The notes: generated by a model from the letters alone, not told the origin. A stretch of 64,000 nucleotides of DNA from Ilumatobacter fluminis (GCF_004364865.1 NZ_SOAU01000001.1:2046001-2110000), one strand, 5' to 3'; numbered from the stretch's first letter, positions 54,739 through 63,513 are shown. Numbers and translations are program-made.

Positions 54739-55926
54739 GTGGCTCAGTGGACCTTTACCTCCGAGAGCGTGACCGAGGGTCACCCCGACAAGATGGCCGA
54801 CCAGATCAGCGACTCGGTCCTCGACGCGATCCTGGAGAAGGACCCCGACGGTCGCGTCGCCTGCGAGACGATGGTGACGACCGGCCTGTGCGTCATCGCC
54901 GGTGAGATCACGACCGACGCGTACGTCGAGATCCCCAAGATCGCTCGCGAGACGATCATCGACATCGGTTACGACGACGCCCGCAAGGGCTTCGACGGCA
55001 ACACCTGCGGGGTGATCGTGTCGATCGACGAGCAGAGCCCCGATATCGCGCAGGGTGTCGACTCGTCGGAAGAGGTCCGCTCCGGCACCGCCGGTGAGGA
55101 TGCGCTCGATCTCCAGGGCGCCGGCGACCAGGGCATGATGTTCGGCTACGCCTGCGACGAGACCGACGACCTGATGCCGCTGCCGATCTGGACGGCGCAC
55201 CGTCTCTCGGAGCGCCTGACCGAGGTCCGCAAGTCGGGTGCGCTCCCGTACCTGCGTCCCGACGGCAAGACCCAGGTCACGTACCGGTACGAGGACGGCA
55301 AGCCGGTCGGCGTCGACACCGTGCTCATCTCGACCCAGCACCAGGACGGGATCGACCGCGACTCGGTCATCCGCCCCGACCTGATCGAGCAGGTCATCCG
55401 TCCGGTGATCCCCGAGCAGTTCGCCGACGACGACTACACGATCTGGATCAACCCGACCGGCAACTTCGTCATCGGTGGTCCGCACGGCGACTGTGGCCTC
55501 ACGGGTCGCAAGATCATCGTTGACACCTACGGCGGCATGGGCCGCCACGGCGGCGGCGCCTTCTCGGGCAAGGACCCGTCGAAAGTCGACCGCTCGGCTG
55601 CCTACGCATCGCGCTGGGTCGCCAAGCACGTCGTCGCCTCCGGTGCCGCCGAGCGCTGCGAGATCCAGGTCGCCTACGCGATCGGTGTCGCCCACCCGAT
55701 GTCGATCTTCGTCGAGACGTTCGGCACCGCCAAGGTCGACCCGGCCACGATCGAGTCGGCCGTGCGTGAGGTCTTCGACCTGCGCCCGGGCGCCATCGTC
55801 CGCGATCTCGAACTGAAGCAGCCCGGCTACCGCCGCACCGCCGCTTACGGCCACTTCGGCCGCTCGGGCTTCAGCTGGGAAGAGGTCTCGCGCCTCGACC
55901 AGTTCAAGGCTGCCGTCGGCCTCTGA
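54739..55926 (+). CDS. metK: S-adenosylmethionine synthetase
   Basis: Makes S-adenosylmethionine from methionine and ATP, a cytoplasmic tetramer. The 395 residues include [20 protein letters not shown] (metal and ATP His), the [12 protein letters not shown] hexapeptide-like motif, [12 protein letters not shown], and [19 protein letters not shown] (ATP phosphate loop). [11 protein letters not shown] is near the end. The GTG start follows AGGAG. No SAM riboswitch fits in the 33-bp gap to coaBC. The order rpoZ-coaBC-metK-priA is standard for actinobacteria. Confidence 0.98.
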   Translation: MAQWTFTSESVTEGHPDKMADQISDSVLDAILEKDPDGRVACETMVTTGLCVIAGEITTDAYVEIPKIARETIIDIGYDDARKGFDGNTCGVIVSIDEQSPDIAQGVDSSEEVRSGTAGEDALDLQGAGDQGMMFGYACDETDDLMPLPIWTAHRLSERLTEVRKSGALPYLRPDGKTQVTYRYEDGKPVGVDTVLISTQHQDGIDRDSVIRPDLIEQVIRPVIPEQFADDDYTIWINPTGNFVIGGPHGDCGLTGRKIIVDTYGGMGRHGGGAFSGKDPSKVDRSAAYASRWVAKHVVASGAAERCEIQVAYAIGVAHPMSIFVETFGTAKVDPATIESAVREVFDLRPGAIVRDLELKQPGYRRTAAYGHFGRSGFSWEEVSRLDQFKAAVGL

Positions 55927-55948
55927 TCGCCGACACGGGGCTCCGGCC

Positions 55949-57658
55949 GTGATCGCCCGGGTCGTCCCGAACGTCACGGGGCTCGACAAGCGATTCGACT
56001 ACGCCGTTCCCGACACGATGGTCGTGTCGGTCGGCGATCGCGTGCGCGTCGAACTGCACGGGCGGCGCATCGGCGGCTGGATCGTCGACCTCGACCCGCC
56101 CGACGCCCACGTCGACGGGCTGAAGCCGATTGCCAAATGGTCGGGCCGCGGACCCACTGCGGAGCTCATCGAGCTCGCGGAGTGGGCGGCCGTCCGCTGG
56201 GCCGGTCGCCAGCGTCACTTCCTCGGCGCGGCGTCGCCCGATCGCAACGTCGACCGTGTGCCGTCGTCGCGCAGAACGGGCGCCATCGTCGAGCCACGTT
56301 CGCCCGCGTCGACCGGCATCCTCCAGCGCGGCGGCGGCGTCCTGCGGCTGCCACCGACCAGCGACCCGATGCCGGCGGTGCTCAGTGCCGCTGCCATCGG
56401 ACCGACGATCGCGATCGTGCCGGCTCTCGACGACGCGATGCTGCTCGCTGCCCGGCTGCGACGGTCCGGGCTGTCGGTTGCGTTGGCGCCCGACGACTGG
56501 GCCTCGGCCGCCGGCGGTGTCGACGTCGTCGTTGGTAGCCGCACGGCCGCGTGGGCGCCGTGCCCGGGACTCGCCGCCGCTGTGATCGTCGACGAACACG
56601 ACGAAGCCCTGCAAGACGAGGGATCGCCGACGTGGCACGCCCGCGACGTGATGATCGAGCGATGCCGACGGGCCGGCGCGCCGCTGCTGCTCGTCTCGCC
56701 GTGCCCGACCCTGACGGCGCTCGAATGGGGCGAGCTCACCCGACCGCCGCACCAGCGCGAACGCGACGGCTGGCCCATCGTCGACGTGATCGACCGCTCC
56801 GACGACGAGCCTTGGAAGCGATCGCTGGTGACCTCCGAACTGATCCGGCACCTGCGCGATCCCGACCGGCGGGTCGTCTGCGTCAGCAACACGACGGGGC
56901 GCGCTGCGCTCCTGGCCTGTCGCTCGTGTCGAGAACTCACACGCTGCGAACGCTGCGACGCCGCCGTCGTGCAACTCGACGACGGCACGTTGCACTGCCG
57001 ACGATGCGGCACCGATCGTCCGCCGGTGTGCAGCAACTGTGGCGCCGGCACGTTCGCCAACCTCCGGCCCGGAATCACCCGACTGCAGGAAGAGCTGGAG
57101 GCCGCTGCCGCTCGACCGGTGGCCACGGTGACCGGCAACGGGTGGGAGGGGCCGGCCGACGCGCACATCGTCGTCGGCACCGAAGCTGCGTTGCATCGTG
57201 TCGACCGCGCCGACACGGTCGCGTTCCTCGACTTCGACCGCGAACTCCTGTCACCGCGCTACCGGTCCGGCGAGCAGGCGATGGCGCTCCTCGTGCGAGC
57301 GGCGCGTCTCGCCGGTCCACGAGGACGTGGCGGGCGGGTGCTCGTGCAGACGTTCCTGCCGAACCACGACGTCGTGCAGGCGGCGCTCCTGGCCGACCCG
57401 GGGCGGATGATCGGACCCGAGCGAGAACGCAGACAGATGCTCGGCCTCCCACCCTTCGGTGCGTACGCCGAGGTGTCGGGCAAGGGTGCCGACGAGTTCG
57501 TCGCGTCGCTCGAGCCGGTCGACGACGTGATGGTGGTCGGCTCCGACGACGAGTACGTGGCACGAGCGTCGTCGTGGATGACGCTCGGCCAGGTGCTCGT
57601 CGCCGGTGAGCGCCCTTCCGGCAGCCGTCTGAGGATCGCCGTCGACCCGCCGCGCTGA
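55949..57658 (+). CDS. priA: PriA-like primosomal protein N', ATPase-degenerate
   Basis: A 569-residue relative of the replication-restart helicase PriA, shorter than the 730 aa of E. coli. The N-terminal DNA-binding domain is present (VTGLDKRFDYAVPD, VGDRVRVELHGRRIGGWIV). The eight zinc-binding cysteines are kept (CRSCRELTRCERC and CRRCGTDRPPVCSNCG). Yet the Walker A loop (GVTGSGKT) is missing, the DEEH box reads VDEHDEA, and helicase motifs are reduced. Mycobacterial PriA is known for the same loss, so it probably acts as a DNA-fork binding scaffold without ATPase. The position after metK supports orthology. Confidence 0.88.
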   Translation: MIARVVPNVTGLDKRFDYAVPDTMVVSVGDRVRVELHGRRIGGWIVDLDPPDAHVDGLKPIAKWSGRGPTAELIELAEWAAVRWAGRQRHFLGAASPDRNVDRVPSSRRTGAIVEPRSPASTGILQRGGGVLRLPPTSDPMPAVLSAAAIGPTIAIVPALDDAMLLAARLRRSGLSVALAPDDWASAAGGVDVVVGSRTAAWAPCPGLAAAVIVDEHDEALQDEGSPTWHARDVMIERCRRAGAPLLLVSPCPTLTALEWGELTRPPHQRERDGWPIVDVIDRSDDEPWKRSLVTSELIRHLRDPDRRVVCVSNTTGRAALLACRSCRELTRCERCDAAVVQLDDGTLHCRRCGTDRPPVCSNCGAGTFANLRPGITRLQEELEAAAARPVATVTGNGWEGPADAHIVVGTEAALHRVDRADTVAFLDFDRELLSPRYRSGEQAMALLVRAARLAGPRGRGGRVLVQTFLPNHDVVQAALLADPGRMIGPERERRQMLGLPPFGAYAEVSGKGADEFVASLEPVDDVMVVGSDDEYVARASSWMTLGQVLVAGERPSGSRLRIAVDPPR

Positions 57659-57661
57659 CGG

Positions 57662-57667
57662 TACTGT
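57662..57667 (+). promoter_or_regulatory. -10 box, leaderless type
   Basis: TACTGT, 7 nt before the ATG of the HNH gene and just after the priA stop. Confidence 0.5.
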
Positions 57668-57674
57668 CGGGCCG

Positions 57675-58031
57675 ATGGCGGCGACCGGAGCACGCAAGGC
57701 ACGTTTGGCACGCAAGCGACGTCGCCGGGTCGCTGCCCGTGACAACGATCTGACCGACGAGCAGTGGGCGTCGATCGTCGAGCACTGGGCCGGGTGCGCG
57801 TACTGCGGTGCGACCGACGTCGCGCTCCAACGTGACACCGTGCAGCCGATCTCCCGTGGCGGTCGCTACACGCTCGACAACGTGGTGCCGGCATGCCGTT
57901 CCTGCAACGCCAGCAAGTGCAACGACGAGGTGACGGGTTGGCTCCGTCGCAAGAAGCTCGACGAGGGCCGGTTCCTCGTGCGGTACGCCGAGATCAGCGC
58001 CGCGCTCTCAGCCGCGAACCGTCCGGAGTAG
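57675..58031 (+). CDS. HNH endonuclease
   Basis: A 118-residue compact HNH protein. Zinc knuckles CAYCGATD and CRSCNASK flank the beta-beta-alpha metal fold with the catalytic segment VQPISRGGRYTLDNVVPACRSCN. The first residue of the HNH triad appears as Gln/Val rather than the usual Asp-His, so activity is not assured. The N-terminus is very basic (RKARLARKRRRRVAARD), suited to DNA or RNA binding. It has its own leaderless-type promoter and its last 24 bp overlap the convergent methyltransferase. Role unknown. Confidence 0.82.
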   Translation: MAATGARKARLARKRRRRVAARDNDLTDEQWASIVEHWAGCAYCGATDVALQRDTVQPISRGGRYTLDNVVPACRSCNASKCNDEVTGWLRRKKLDEGRFLVRYAEISAALSAANRPE

Positions 58032-58613
58032 CCGGAAGCCGGCCTTGCTGGCGATTCGGTCGGTCGGAAAGCCCTGTTCGCCGAGCCAGCGTTGCAGCGA
58101 GTCGGCCCCCAGGTGCTTCTGCACGACGAGCACCGCCTGCCCGTCGGGCGCGAGTCGCGGCAGCCACGTGAGCAGGAGTTCGTGGAGCGCCGCCTTGCCG
58201 ATGCGGATCGGCGGATTCGACCAGATCGCCGTGAACTCCAGGTCGTCGGCCACGTCGTCCGGCGCTGCCGTCCGGAGGTTGGCGACGCCGTTGCGTTCGG
58301 CGTTGGCGGAGGTGAGCGCCCGTGCCCGCTCGTTCGTGTCGACGGCCCAGACCGTGGCGCCGGGCGATCGCTTGGCCATGGCGAGCGCGATCGGCCCGGC
58401 GCCGCAACCGAGATCGAGCAGATGCCCGACGTGTGGGGGAGCAGGGGCCTCTCGGAGCAGCAGCGACGTCCCGGTGTCGAGGTGACCGTGACTGAACACG
58501 CCACGGTCGGTCAGCATGCTGAACGCGACGTCGGGCAGGGCGACGTCGACGGTCTCCGTCGACGAGGCGACCTCGGGGTTCTCCGACCAGTAGTGCGACA
58601 CCGTCGGTAGCAT
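58008..58613 (-). CDS. RsmC/RlmG-like class I methyltransferase
   Basis: A 201-residue SAM-dependent methyltransferase. LLDLGCGAGPIALAMA is motif I, WAVDTNERARALTSANAE is the acidic end of the second strand, and WSNPPIRIGK is the NPPY-type catalytic motif of N-methyltransferases that act on guanine in rRNA (RsmC, RlmG). The start HYWSENPEV also fits. It equals only the catalytic half of E. coli RsmC. The ATG giving MLPTVSHYW is preferred. A longer form from ATG 58622 would overlap the divergent def start. Confidence 0.87.
   Translation of the reverse strand: MLPTVSHYWSENPEVASSTETVDVALPDVAFSMLTDRGVFSHGHLDTGTSLLLREAPAPPHVGHLLDLGCGAGPIALAMAKRSPGATVWAVDTNERARALTSANAERNGVANLRTAAPDDVADDLEFTAIWSNPPIRIGKAALHELLLTWLPRLAPDGQAVLVVQKHLGADSLQRWLGEQGFPTDRIASKAGFRLLRTVRG
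58608..58613 (+). promoter_or_regulatory. -10 box of def inside the divergent methyltransferase gene
   Basis: TAGCAT, 7 nt before ATG 58621. It coincides with the first codons of the divergent methyltransferase on the other strand. Confidence 0.5.
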
Positions 58614-58620
58614 GCCATCC

Positions 58621-59169
58621 ATGGCCTACTCGATCCGCACCTTCGGCGACCCGGTGCTCAAGTCGAAGGCCGCGCCCATCACCGACGTCGACGGCAAACT
58701 GGTGCGGCTGGTGGACGACATGTTCACGACGCTGTACGACAGCGGCAACGGCATCGCGCTCGCCGCACCCCAGATCGGCGTTCAGAAGCAGATCTTCGTC
58801 TGGGATCTCGGCGAAGGCGATCAGCAGGTGATCTTCAACCCCGAGATCGTCGAGTCCGACGGCGAGTGGGTGTACGACGAGGGATGCCTGTCGATCCCCG
58901 GCCTGTACGTCGAGATGGTCCGGCCGAAGACCGTGCTGATGCGCGGCGTCGACATCAACGGCGAGGTCGTCGAGCGCGAGGCCGACGAGCTCGAGGCCCG
59001 GATGTACCAGCACGAACTCGACCACCTCCACGGTGTGCTCATGTTCGACCGGATGACATCCGACCAGCGCAAGGAAGCGATGGCCGAGTTCCGTCGCATC
59101 AAGGAAGCCGAGCAGGCCGAGGCGCTCAAGCCGGCCGACTCCCGGTTCCGACGCCTCCGCCTCAAGTGA
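58621..59169 (+). CDS. def: Peptide deformylase
   Basis: Removes the formyl group from nascent proteins using a bound ferrous or zinc ion. The 182 residues show the three signatures in order: GIALAAPQIGV (about 45-55), EGCLSIPG with the metal Cys, and HELDHLHGVLMFD with the two metal His and catalytic Glu. The length and long C-terminal helix (KEAMAEFRRIKEAEQAEALK) suit the actinobacterial enzymes. The ATG was chosen by the 7-nt distance from TAGCAT rather than ATG 58612. Forms a translationally coupled unit def-fmt-rsmB-mogA. Confidence 0.96.
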   Translation: MAYSIRTFGDPVLKSKAAPITDVDGKLVRLVDDMFTTLYDSGNGIALAAPQIGVQKQIFVWDLGEGDQQVIFNPEIVESDGEWVYDEGCLSIPGLYVEMVRPKTVLMRGVDINGEVVEREADELEARMYQHELDHLHGVLMFDRMTSDQRKEAMAEFRRIKEAEQAEALKPADSRFRRLRLK

Positions 59170-59981
59170 GGCTCGTGTACCTCGGCACGCCGCAGATGGC
59201 GGTGCCGCCGCTCGAAGCCCTGGTCGAGGCCGGACACGAGGTCGCTCTCGTCGTCACCAACCCCGACCGCCGACGCGGCCGCGGGGGGACGCTGTCACCG
59301 AGCCCGGTCAAGGAAGCGGCGGAACGGCTCGGGATCCCGGTCGCTCACGCCGTCGACGACCTCCTCGCCGTCCACGCCGAGCACCCCGTCGACCTCGGCG
59401 TCGTGGTGGCGTACGGCCGACTGATCAAGCCGCACGTGCTCTCCGAACTCGACTTCGTGAACCTGCACTTCTCGTTGCTGCCCCGCTGGCGCGGTGCGGC
59501 GCCCGTCGAGCGAGCGCTGCTGGAGGGCGACGACGTCACCGGCGTCTGCCTGATGCAGCTCGAAGAAGGGCTCGACACCGGAGGCGTCTACGACTGCGTC
59601 GAGGTGCCGATCGGCGCCGACACCACCGCGGACGAACTCCGGCACGAGTTGGTCGACGTCGGTACCCGGCTCCTCGTCGATCGCCTCGCCTCCGGACTCG
59701 GTGAGCCCGAGCCGCAGACGGGCGAGACGACATACGCCGCCAAGATCGACCCCGCCGAGCTCCGCATCGACTGGAGCGCACCGGTCGAGCAGACGCACCG
59801 GCTGATCCGCCTCGGTGGTGCGTGGACGACGTTCCGCGGTGCCCGTTTCAAGATCCACGCGGCGAACATCGTCGACGGCGAACTCGTCCCGGTGACGGTG
59901 CAACCCGAAGGCAAGCCGCGGATGGACTACGAGGCGTGGCGCAACGGTGCCCGCCCGGCCGACGGCGAGTGGTTCGAGTGA
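59166..59981 (+). CDS. fmt: Methionyl-tRNA formyltransferase
   Basis: Formylates initiator Met-tRNA with 10-formyltetrahydrofolate. VYLGTPQMAVPPLEALVEAGHEV begins the protein, VVAYGRLIKPHVL and VNLHFSLLPRWRGAAPVERALL carry the catalytic Asn-His part of the SLLP motif, and the Asp is in LEEGLDTGGVYD. At 271 aa it is shorter than E. coli Fmt (about 315), because the C-terminal tRNA-binding domain is reduced, which could be compensated elsewhere. The GTG overlaps the def stop and its stop overlaps rsmB, each by 4 nt. Confidence 0.94.
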   Translation: MRLVYLGTPQMAVPPLEALVEAGHEVALVVTNPDRRRGRGGTLSPSPVKEAAERLGIPVAHAVDDLLAVHAEHPVDLGVVVAYGRLIKPHVLSELDFVNLHFSLLPRWRGAAPVERALLEGDDVTGVCLMQLEEGLDTGGVYDCVEVPIGADTTADELRHELVDVGTRLLVDRLASGLGEPEPQTGETTYAAKIDPAELRIDWSAPVEQTHRLIRLGGAWTTFRGARFKIHAANIVDGELVPVTVQPEGKPRMDYEAWRNGARPADGEWFE

Positions 59982-61090
59982 GCGCGCCCAGCGCACGTCG
60001 CGTCGCGTTCGACGCGCTCCGCCGGATCGACGGCGACGGCGCCTACGCCAACATCGTGCTCGGGGCGATGCTCGACCGCTCCGAACTCCACGAGCAGGAT
60101 CGACGCTTCGCCACCGACCTCGTCTACGGCACCACGCGGATGCGTCGGGCGTGCGACGCCCTCGTCGACCGCTTCATCACGAGCCCGCCCGACGACGCGA
60201 CCCGCACGCTCCTGCGCCTCGGCGCGTACCAGTTGGTGTTCGGCGACGTCGCGCCCCATGCGGCCGTGTCGGAGACCGTCGGCCTCGCGCCGCGTCGGAC
60301 TCGCGGCTTCGTCAACGCCGTGTTGCGCAAGGTGTCGTCGACCGACATGGTGTGGCCCTCCGAAGCGGCGCGGCTGAGCTATCCCGACTGGATCGTCGAT
60401 CGCCTCACCGACGAACTCGGCCGCGACGACGCGCTCGCGTCGTTGATCCGGATGAACGAGCCGGCGACCGTCAGCGTGCGCGACGACGGCTACGTCCAGG
60501 ACCCGTCGTCACAGTGGGTCGCGGCAGCCGTCGAGGTCGCGCCAGGGGAGCGGGTGCTCGACACCTGTGCTGCTCCGGGCGGCAAGGCAACCGCCCTGGC
60601 TGGCGCCGGCGCGGTCGTCACCGCCGCCGATGTCCGGGCGAACCGGGTGTCACTCGTGGCAGCGAACGCCGAACGGCTCGGCCTCGACATCGACTGTGTG
60701 GTCGAGGACGCGACGCAGCCGTCGTTCGCACCCGCCTCGTTCGACGCCGTCCTGATCGACGCTCCCTGCAGCGGGCTCGGCGCGCTTCGCCGACGACCCG
60801 ACGCGCGCTGGCGGCTGCAGCCGTCCGACGTGGACGATCTGGTCGAGCTGCAGCACCGCATCCTCGCCGCGTCGGCACGGCTGGTCCGCCCCGGCGGCCG
60901 GCTGGTGTACAGCGTCTGCACGCTCACCGCAGCCGAGTCGATCGACCATGCGACGCCCGACGGCTTCGAGGTCGACGACCGACCCCCGCCGGTCGGTTCG
61001 TGGCGACCGTTCGGTCACGGCTGGCGCGTCCTGCCACACGATGCCGACACCGACGGCATGGTGCTCGTCCGGTACCGTCGCCCGGCATGA
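59978..61090 (+). CDS. rsmB: 16S rRNA (cytosine-C5) methyltransferase RsmB family
   Basis: A 370-residue protein with a NusB-like RNA-binding domain (about 1-130, ARRVAFDALRRIDGDGAYANIVL, LRLGAYQLVFGDVAPHAAVSETV) and a class I methyltransferase domain. The latter shows LDTCAAPGGKATALAGAG (SAM), LIDAPCSGLGALRRRPDARW and VYSVCTLTAAE, supplying the two cysteines of m5C RNA methyltransferases. It is shorter than E. coli RsmB (429). It probably modifies C967 of 16S rRNA or the equivalent. The GTG is coupled to fmt, and the mogA ATG overlaps its stop. Confidence 0.93.
   Translation: MSAPSARRVAFDALRRIDGDGAYANIVLGAMLDRSELHEQDRRFATDLVYGTTRMRRACDALVDRFITSPPDDATRTLLRLGAYQLVFGDVAPHAAVSETVGLAPRRTRGFVNAVLRKVSSTDMVWPSEAARLSYPDWIVDRLTDELGRDDALASLIRMNEPATVSVRDDGYVQDPSSQWVAAAVEVAPGERVLDTCAAPGGKATALAGAGAVVTAADVRANRVSLVAANAERLGLDIDCVVEDATQPSFAPASFDAVLIDAPCSGLGALRRRPDARWRLQPSDVDDLVELQHRILAASARLVRPGGRLVYSVCTLTAAESIDHATPDGFEVDDRPPPVGSWRPFGHGWRVLPHDADTDGMVLVRYRRPA
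61073..61078 (+). promoter_or_regulatory. Possible internal -10 box of mogA
   Basis: TACCGT within the end of rsmB, 8 nt before the mogA ATG. The gene could be read both by coupling and from this box. Confidence 0.35.
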
Positions 61091-61584
61091 GCCACGCTCA
61101 CGACACCGACTCGACGCCCCTCCGCGCCAAGGTGCTCACCGTCAGCGACGGGGTGTTCCACGGCAGCCGTGACGACACCGGCGGACGTGGCCTCGCAGCC
61201 CATCTCGCTGCGAACGGGTTCGAGGTCGTCGACCATCGGGTGACGGCCGACGGCGCCGACGCCGTCGCGTCGACGTTGACCGAGATGAGCGACGGATTCG
61301 CCGGGCTGATCGTCACCACCGGCGGTACCGGCTTCGCGCCGCGCGATCAGACACCCGAGGGCACGGCACGGGTGATCGAGCGCGACGCACCCGGACTCGC
61401 CGAGGCGATGCGTCTCGTCAGCCCGTTCGGCCGGCTGTCACGTGGTGTCGCCGGCATCCGGGGTCGAACGATCGTCTGCAACACGCCGGGCAGCCCGAAG
61501 GGGACGATCGAGCAGATCGATGCCGTCATCGACGTGTTGCCGCACGCGCTCAGACTGCTGGCGAGCGATCCGACCGAGCACTGA
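61087..61584 (+). CDS. mogA: Molybdenum cofactor biosynthesis protein (MogA/MoaB type)
   Basis: A 165-residue molybdopterin adenylyltransferase-type protein that activates molybdopterin with ATP for metal insertion. KVLTVSDGVFHGSRDDTGGRGLA, IVTTGGTGFAPRDQTPEGT (the GGTG and Asp of the active site) and NTPGSPKGTIEQIDAVIDVLPHAL are the family marks. It fits the shorter MoaB/MogA group found in actinobacteria. Together with the mobA-like gene at 18018 it shows that the organism makes a molybdenum cofactor. Convergent with cdd, 12 bp away. Confidence 0.92.
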   Translation: MSHAHDTDSTPLRAKVLTVSDGVFHGSRDDTGGRGLAAHLAANGFEVVDHRVTADGADAVASTLTEMSDGFAGLIVTTGGTGFAPRDQTPEGTARVIERDAPGLAEAMRLVSPFGRLSRGVAGIRGRTIVCNTPGSPKGTIEQIDAVIDVLPHALRLLASDPTEH

Positions 61585-61596
61585 GCCCGGGCGGTC

Positions 61597-62010
61597 TCAC
61601 GAGCGGTGCGGACCGCAGGGGAGGAGTTCACCGACGGTCGACGTCGCCGACTCGCCGTCGGGGTCGACCACGACGACCTCGACACCCGGCCCGCCCAGTT
61701 CGAGCGCGACCTGGAGGCAGGCACCACACGGGTGCGTGAGCGTGCCGTCGGTCCGCGGTGACACGAGTGCCAGGCGGACCGGTTTGTGTCCGGTGGTGAC
61801 GGTGCCGAACAGCGCCACCCGTTCCGCACACATCGCCAGACCGAGCGACACGTTCTCGACGAGCGCTCCCGGGATGATCTCGTCGTCGTAGGTGCGCACG
61901 GCGGCACCCATCCGGAACTTGCTGTAGGGGGCGTACGCACGCTCCCGGGCGGTTCGGGCGACGTCGATCAGTTCGGCGTCGAGCGACTGGGAGCCATCGT
62001 TGTCGGACAC
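61597..62010 (-). CDS. cdd: Cytidine deaminase
   Basis: Homotetrameric zinc enzyme of 137 residues converting cytidine and deoxycytidine to uridines. The zinc site is in LAMCAERVALF (Cys and catalytic Glu) and HPCGACLQVALEL (two Cys). AYAPYSKFRMGAAVRT is the substrate region, with ALVENVSLGL following. An N-terminal extension of about 12 residues is unremarkable. The GTG start has TACCGT 6 nt upstream (62017-62022, minus). It stands alone, divergent from hisG. Confidence 0.94.
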   Translation of the reverse strand: MSDNDGSQSLDAELIDVARTARERAYAPYSKFRMGAAVRTYDDEIIPGALVENVSLGLAMCAERVALFGTVTTGHKPVRLALVSPRTDGTLTHPCGACLQVALELGGPGVEVVVVDPDGESATSTVGELLPCGPHRS

Positions 62011-62016
62011 GGCTCG

Positions 62017-62022
62017 ACGGTA
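62017..62022 (-). promoter_or_regulatory. -10 box of cdd
   Basis: TACCGT on the minus strand, 6 nt before the cdd GTG. Confidence 0.5.
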
Positions 62023-62098
62023 CCCCGGGGCGCCGGGACGGAAACGGTCGGAGACCGCCGTCGACCAAACCTCATGGGAGAAGTCGTGCGGGCGTCGC

Positions 62099-62104
62099 TA
62101 GCCT
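62099..62104 (+). promoter_or_regulatory. -10 box of hisG
   Basis: TAGCCT, 8 nt before the hisG GTG. It decides this start over longer upstream frames. Confidence 0.5.
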
Positions 62105-62112
62105 CGGTCCAC

Positions 62113-62985
62113 GTGCTGAAGCTGGTCCTCCCGAAGGGGTCGCTCGAGAAGGCGACCTTCGAGCTGTTCGACGCCGCCGACCTGAACGTGTCCCGGAACT
62201 CGTCGGTCGACTACAAGGCGATCATCGAAGATCCCCGGGTCGACGAGGTCCGAATCCTGCGGCCGCAGGAGATCCCGACCTACGTCGCCGAAGGACTGTT
62301 CGACATCGGGATCACCGGTCGTGACTGGGTCGAAGAGACCGGAGCGCAGGTCGAGAGCCTCGGCGAACTGAAGTACTCCAAGGCGACCTCCAAGCCGGTC
62401 CGGGTCGTCGTCGCCGTGGCCGGCGACAGCGAGGTCACCAGCGTCGCCGACCTGCCCGACGGCGTTCGGGTCACGTCGGAGTACCCCGAGCTGACGCGCC
62501 GCTTCTTCGCCGACCGCGGCGTCGACGCCGACGTGCGCCTGTCGTACGGCGCCAGCGAGGCCAAGATCCCCGACATCGCCGACTGCGTCGTCGACATCAC
62601 CGAGACGGGCCGTGCGCTCCGCGCGGCCGGCCTCAAGGTGATCGACACGATCCTCACGAGCTACACCGAGGTCGTCGCCAACCCGGCCGCCTTCGCCGAC
62701 CCCGAGAAGCGGGCGGCGATGGACGACATCATGACCCTGCTGAACGGCGCGCTCGACGCCCGCGGCAAGGTGCTGTTGAAGGTCAACGTGTCGGCCGCCG
62801 ACCGTGACGCCGTGCTCGACGTGCTGCCGTCGGCCAAGTCGCCGACGGTCAACCAGCTCGCCAACGGCGACTACGCGATCGAGACCGTCGTCGAAAAGCG
62901 CGGCATCAACCTCCTGATCCCCGATCTGCGTGCGGCCGGTGCCTCCGACCTGCTCGAGATCCCGATCACGAAGATCGTCAAGTAG
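62113..62985 (+). CDS. hisG: ATP phosphoribosyltransferase (long form)
   Basis: First step of histidine synthesis, condensing ATP with PRPP. The 290 residues are of the long, self-regulated class. The catalytic part has LKLVLPKGSLEKATFELF, PQEIPTYVAEGLFDIGITGRDWV and the PRPP motif in IADCVVDITETGRALRAAGLK. The C-terminal regulatory domain (about 215-290) has LLKVNVSAADRDAVLDVLPS, the histidine-binding ACT-like fold. No hisZ is needed. The remaining his genes are not here. A leaderless-type promoter precedes it, and a cold-shock-like gene follows after 2 bp. Confidence 0.96.
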   Translation: MLKLVLPKGSLEKATFELFDAADLNVSRNSSVDYKAIIEDPRVDEVRILRPQEIPTYVAEGLFDIGITGRDWVEETGAQVESLGELKYSKATSKPVRVVVAVAGDSEVTSVADLPDGVRVTSEYPELTRRFFADRGVDADVRLSYGASEAKIPDIADCVVDITETGRALRAAGLKVIDTILTSYTEVVANPAAFADPEKRAAMDDIMTLLNGALDARGKVLLKVNVSAADRDAVLDVLPSAKSPTVNQLANGDYAIETVVEKRGINLLIPDLRAAGASDLLEIPITKIVK

Positions 62986-62987
62986 CG

Positions 62988-63185
62988 ATGTTGCGCGGCA
63001 CCGTCACCGAGTTCGACGAGGCCAAGGGGCTCGGCACCGTCACGTCCGACGACGGCGCCCCCTTCTTGTTCCACGTGATCGAGATCGCCGACGGCACCCG
63101 CACGATCGACGTCGGCCAGCCGGTCAGCTTCCAGCCGCTCCCGAAGTTCGGCACCCTGCAGGCCGGCCACGTCGCCAAGCTCTGA
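62988..63185 (+). CDS. Cold-shock-domain-like small protein
   Basis: A 65-residue OB-fold protein. GTVTEFDEAKGLGTVTSDDGAPFLFHVIEIADGTRTIDVGQPVSF follows the cold shock domain plan (first RNP-like strand, FxFHV second strand). However, the aromatic RNP1 motif KGFGFI is replaced by KGLGTV, so nucleic acid binding may be weaker. It is placed 2 bp after hisG and 4 bp before the alkyltransferase-like gene, and all three probably share one message. Confidence 0.8.
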   Translation: MLRGTVTEFDEAKGLGTVTSDDGAPFLFHVIEIADGTRTIDVGQPVSFQPLPKFGTLQAGHVAKL

Positions 63186-63189
63186 CGTC

Positions 63190-63513
63190 GTGAACGCCGA
63201 CGACGACACCGAACCCGACCCGGTCGTCGTGCGGGAGCGTCGGATCGTCGACGTGCTGATGGCGCTCCAGCAGGGCGAGGTCACCACCTACGGCGACGTC
63301 GCCGCCGTCGCTGGTTACCCGAAGCAGTCACGTCTCGTCGGTCGCATCCTCCAGACCACCGACCACGAGGTGCCGTGGTGGCGGGTGGTCAACGCCGCGG
63401 GACGACTTGTGCCCGGCCACGAAGCCGAACAGATCGAGTTGTTGCGTGAGGAAGACGTCATCACCCGCAACGGGCGGGTGGTGTCGGCCCCACACGGACG
63501 GTTCGGCGCCTGA
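63190..63513 (+). CDS. Alkyltransferase-like protein (MGMT family, no active Cys)
   Basis: A 107-residue relative of O6-methylguanine-DNA methyltransferase limited to the DNA-binding helix-turn-helix part: LQQGEVTTYGDVAAVAGYPKQSRLVGRIL. The active-site PCHRV reads PWWRVVNAAGRL, so it has no methyl-accepting cysteine. Such ATL proteins bind alkylated guanine and hand the lesion to nucleotide excision repair. A GTG start in the hisG message. Whether it functions in repair here is inference from the family. Confidence 0.87.
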   Translation: MNADDDTEPDPVVVRERRIVDVLMALQQGEVTTYGDVAAVAGYPKQSRLVGRILQTTDHEVPWWRVVNAAGRLVPGHEAEQIELLREEDVITRNGRVVSAPHGRFGA

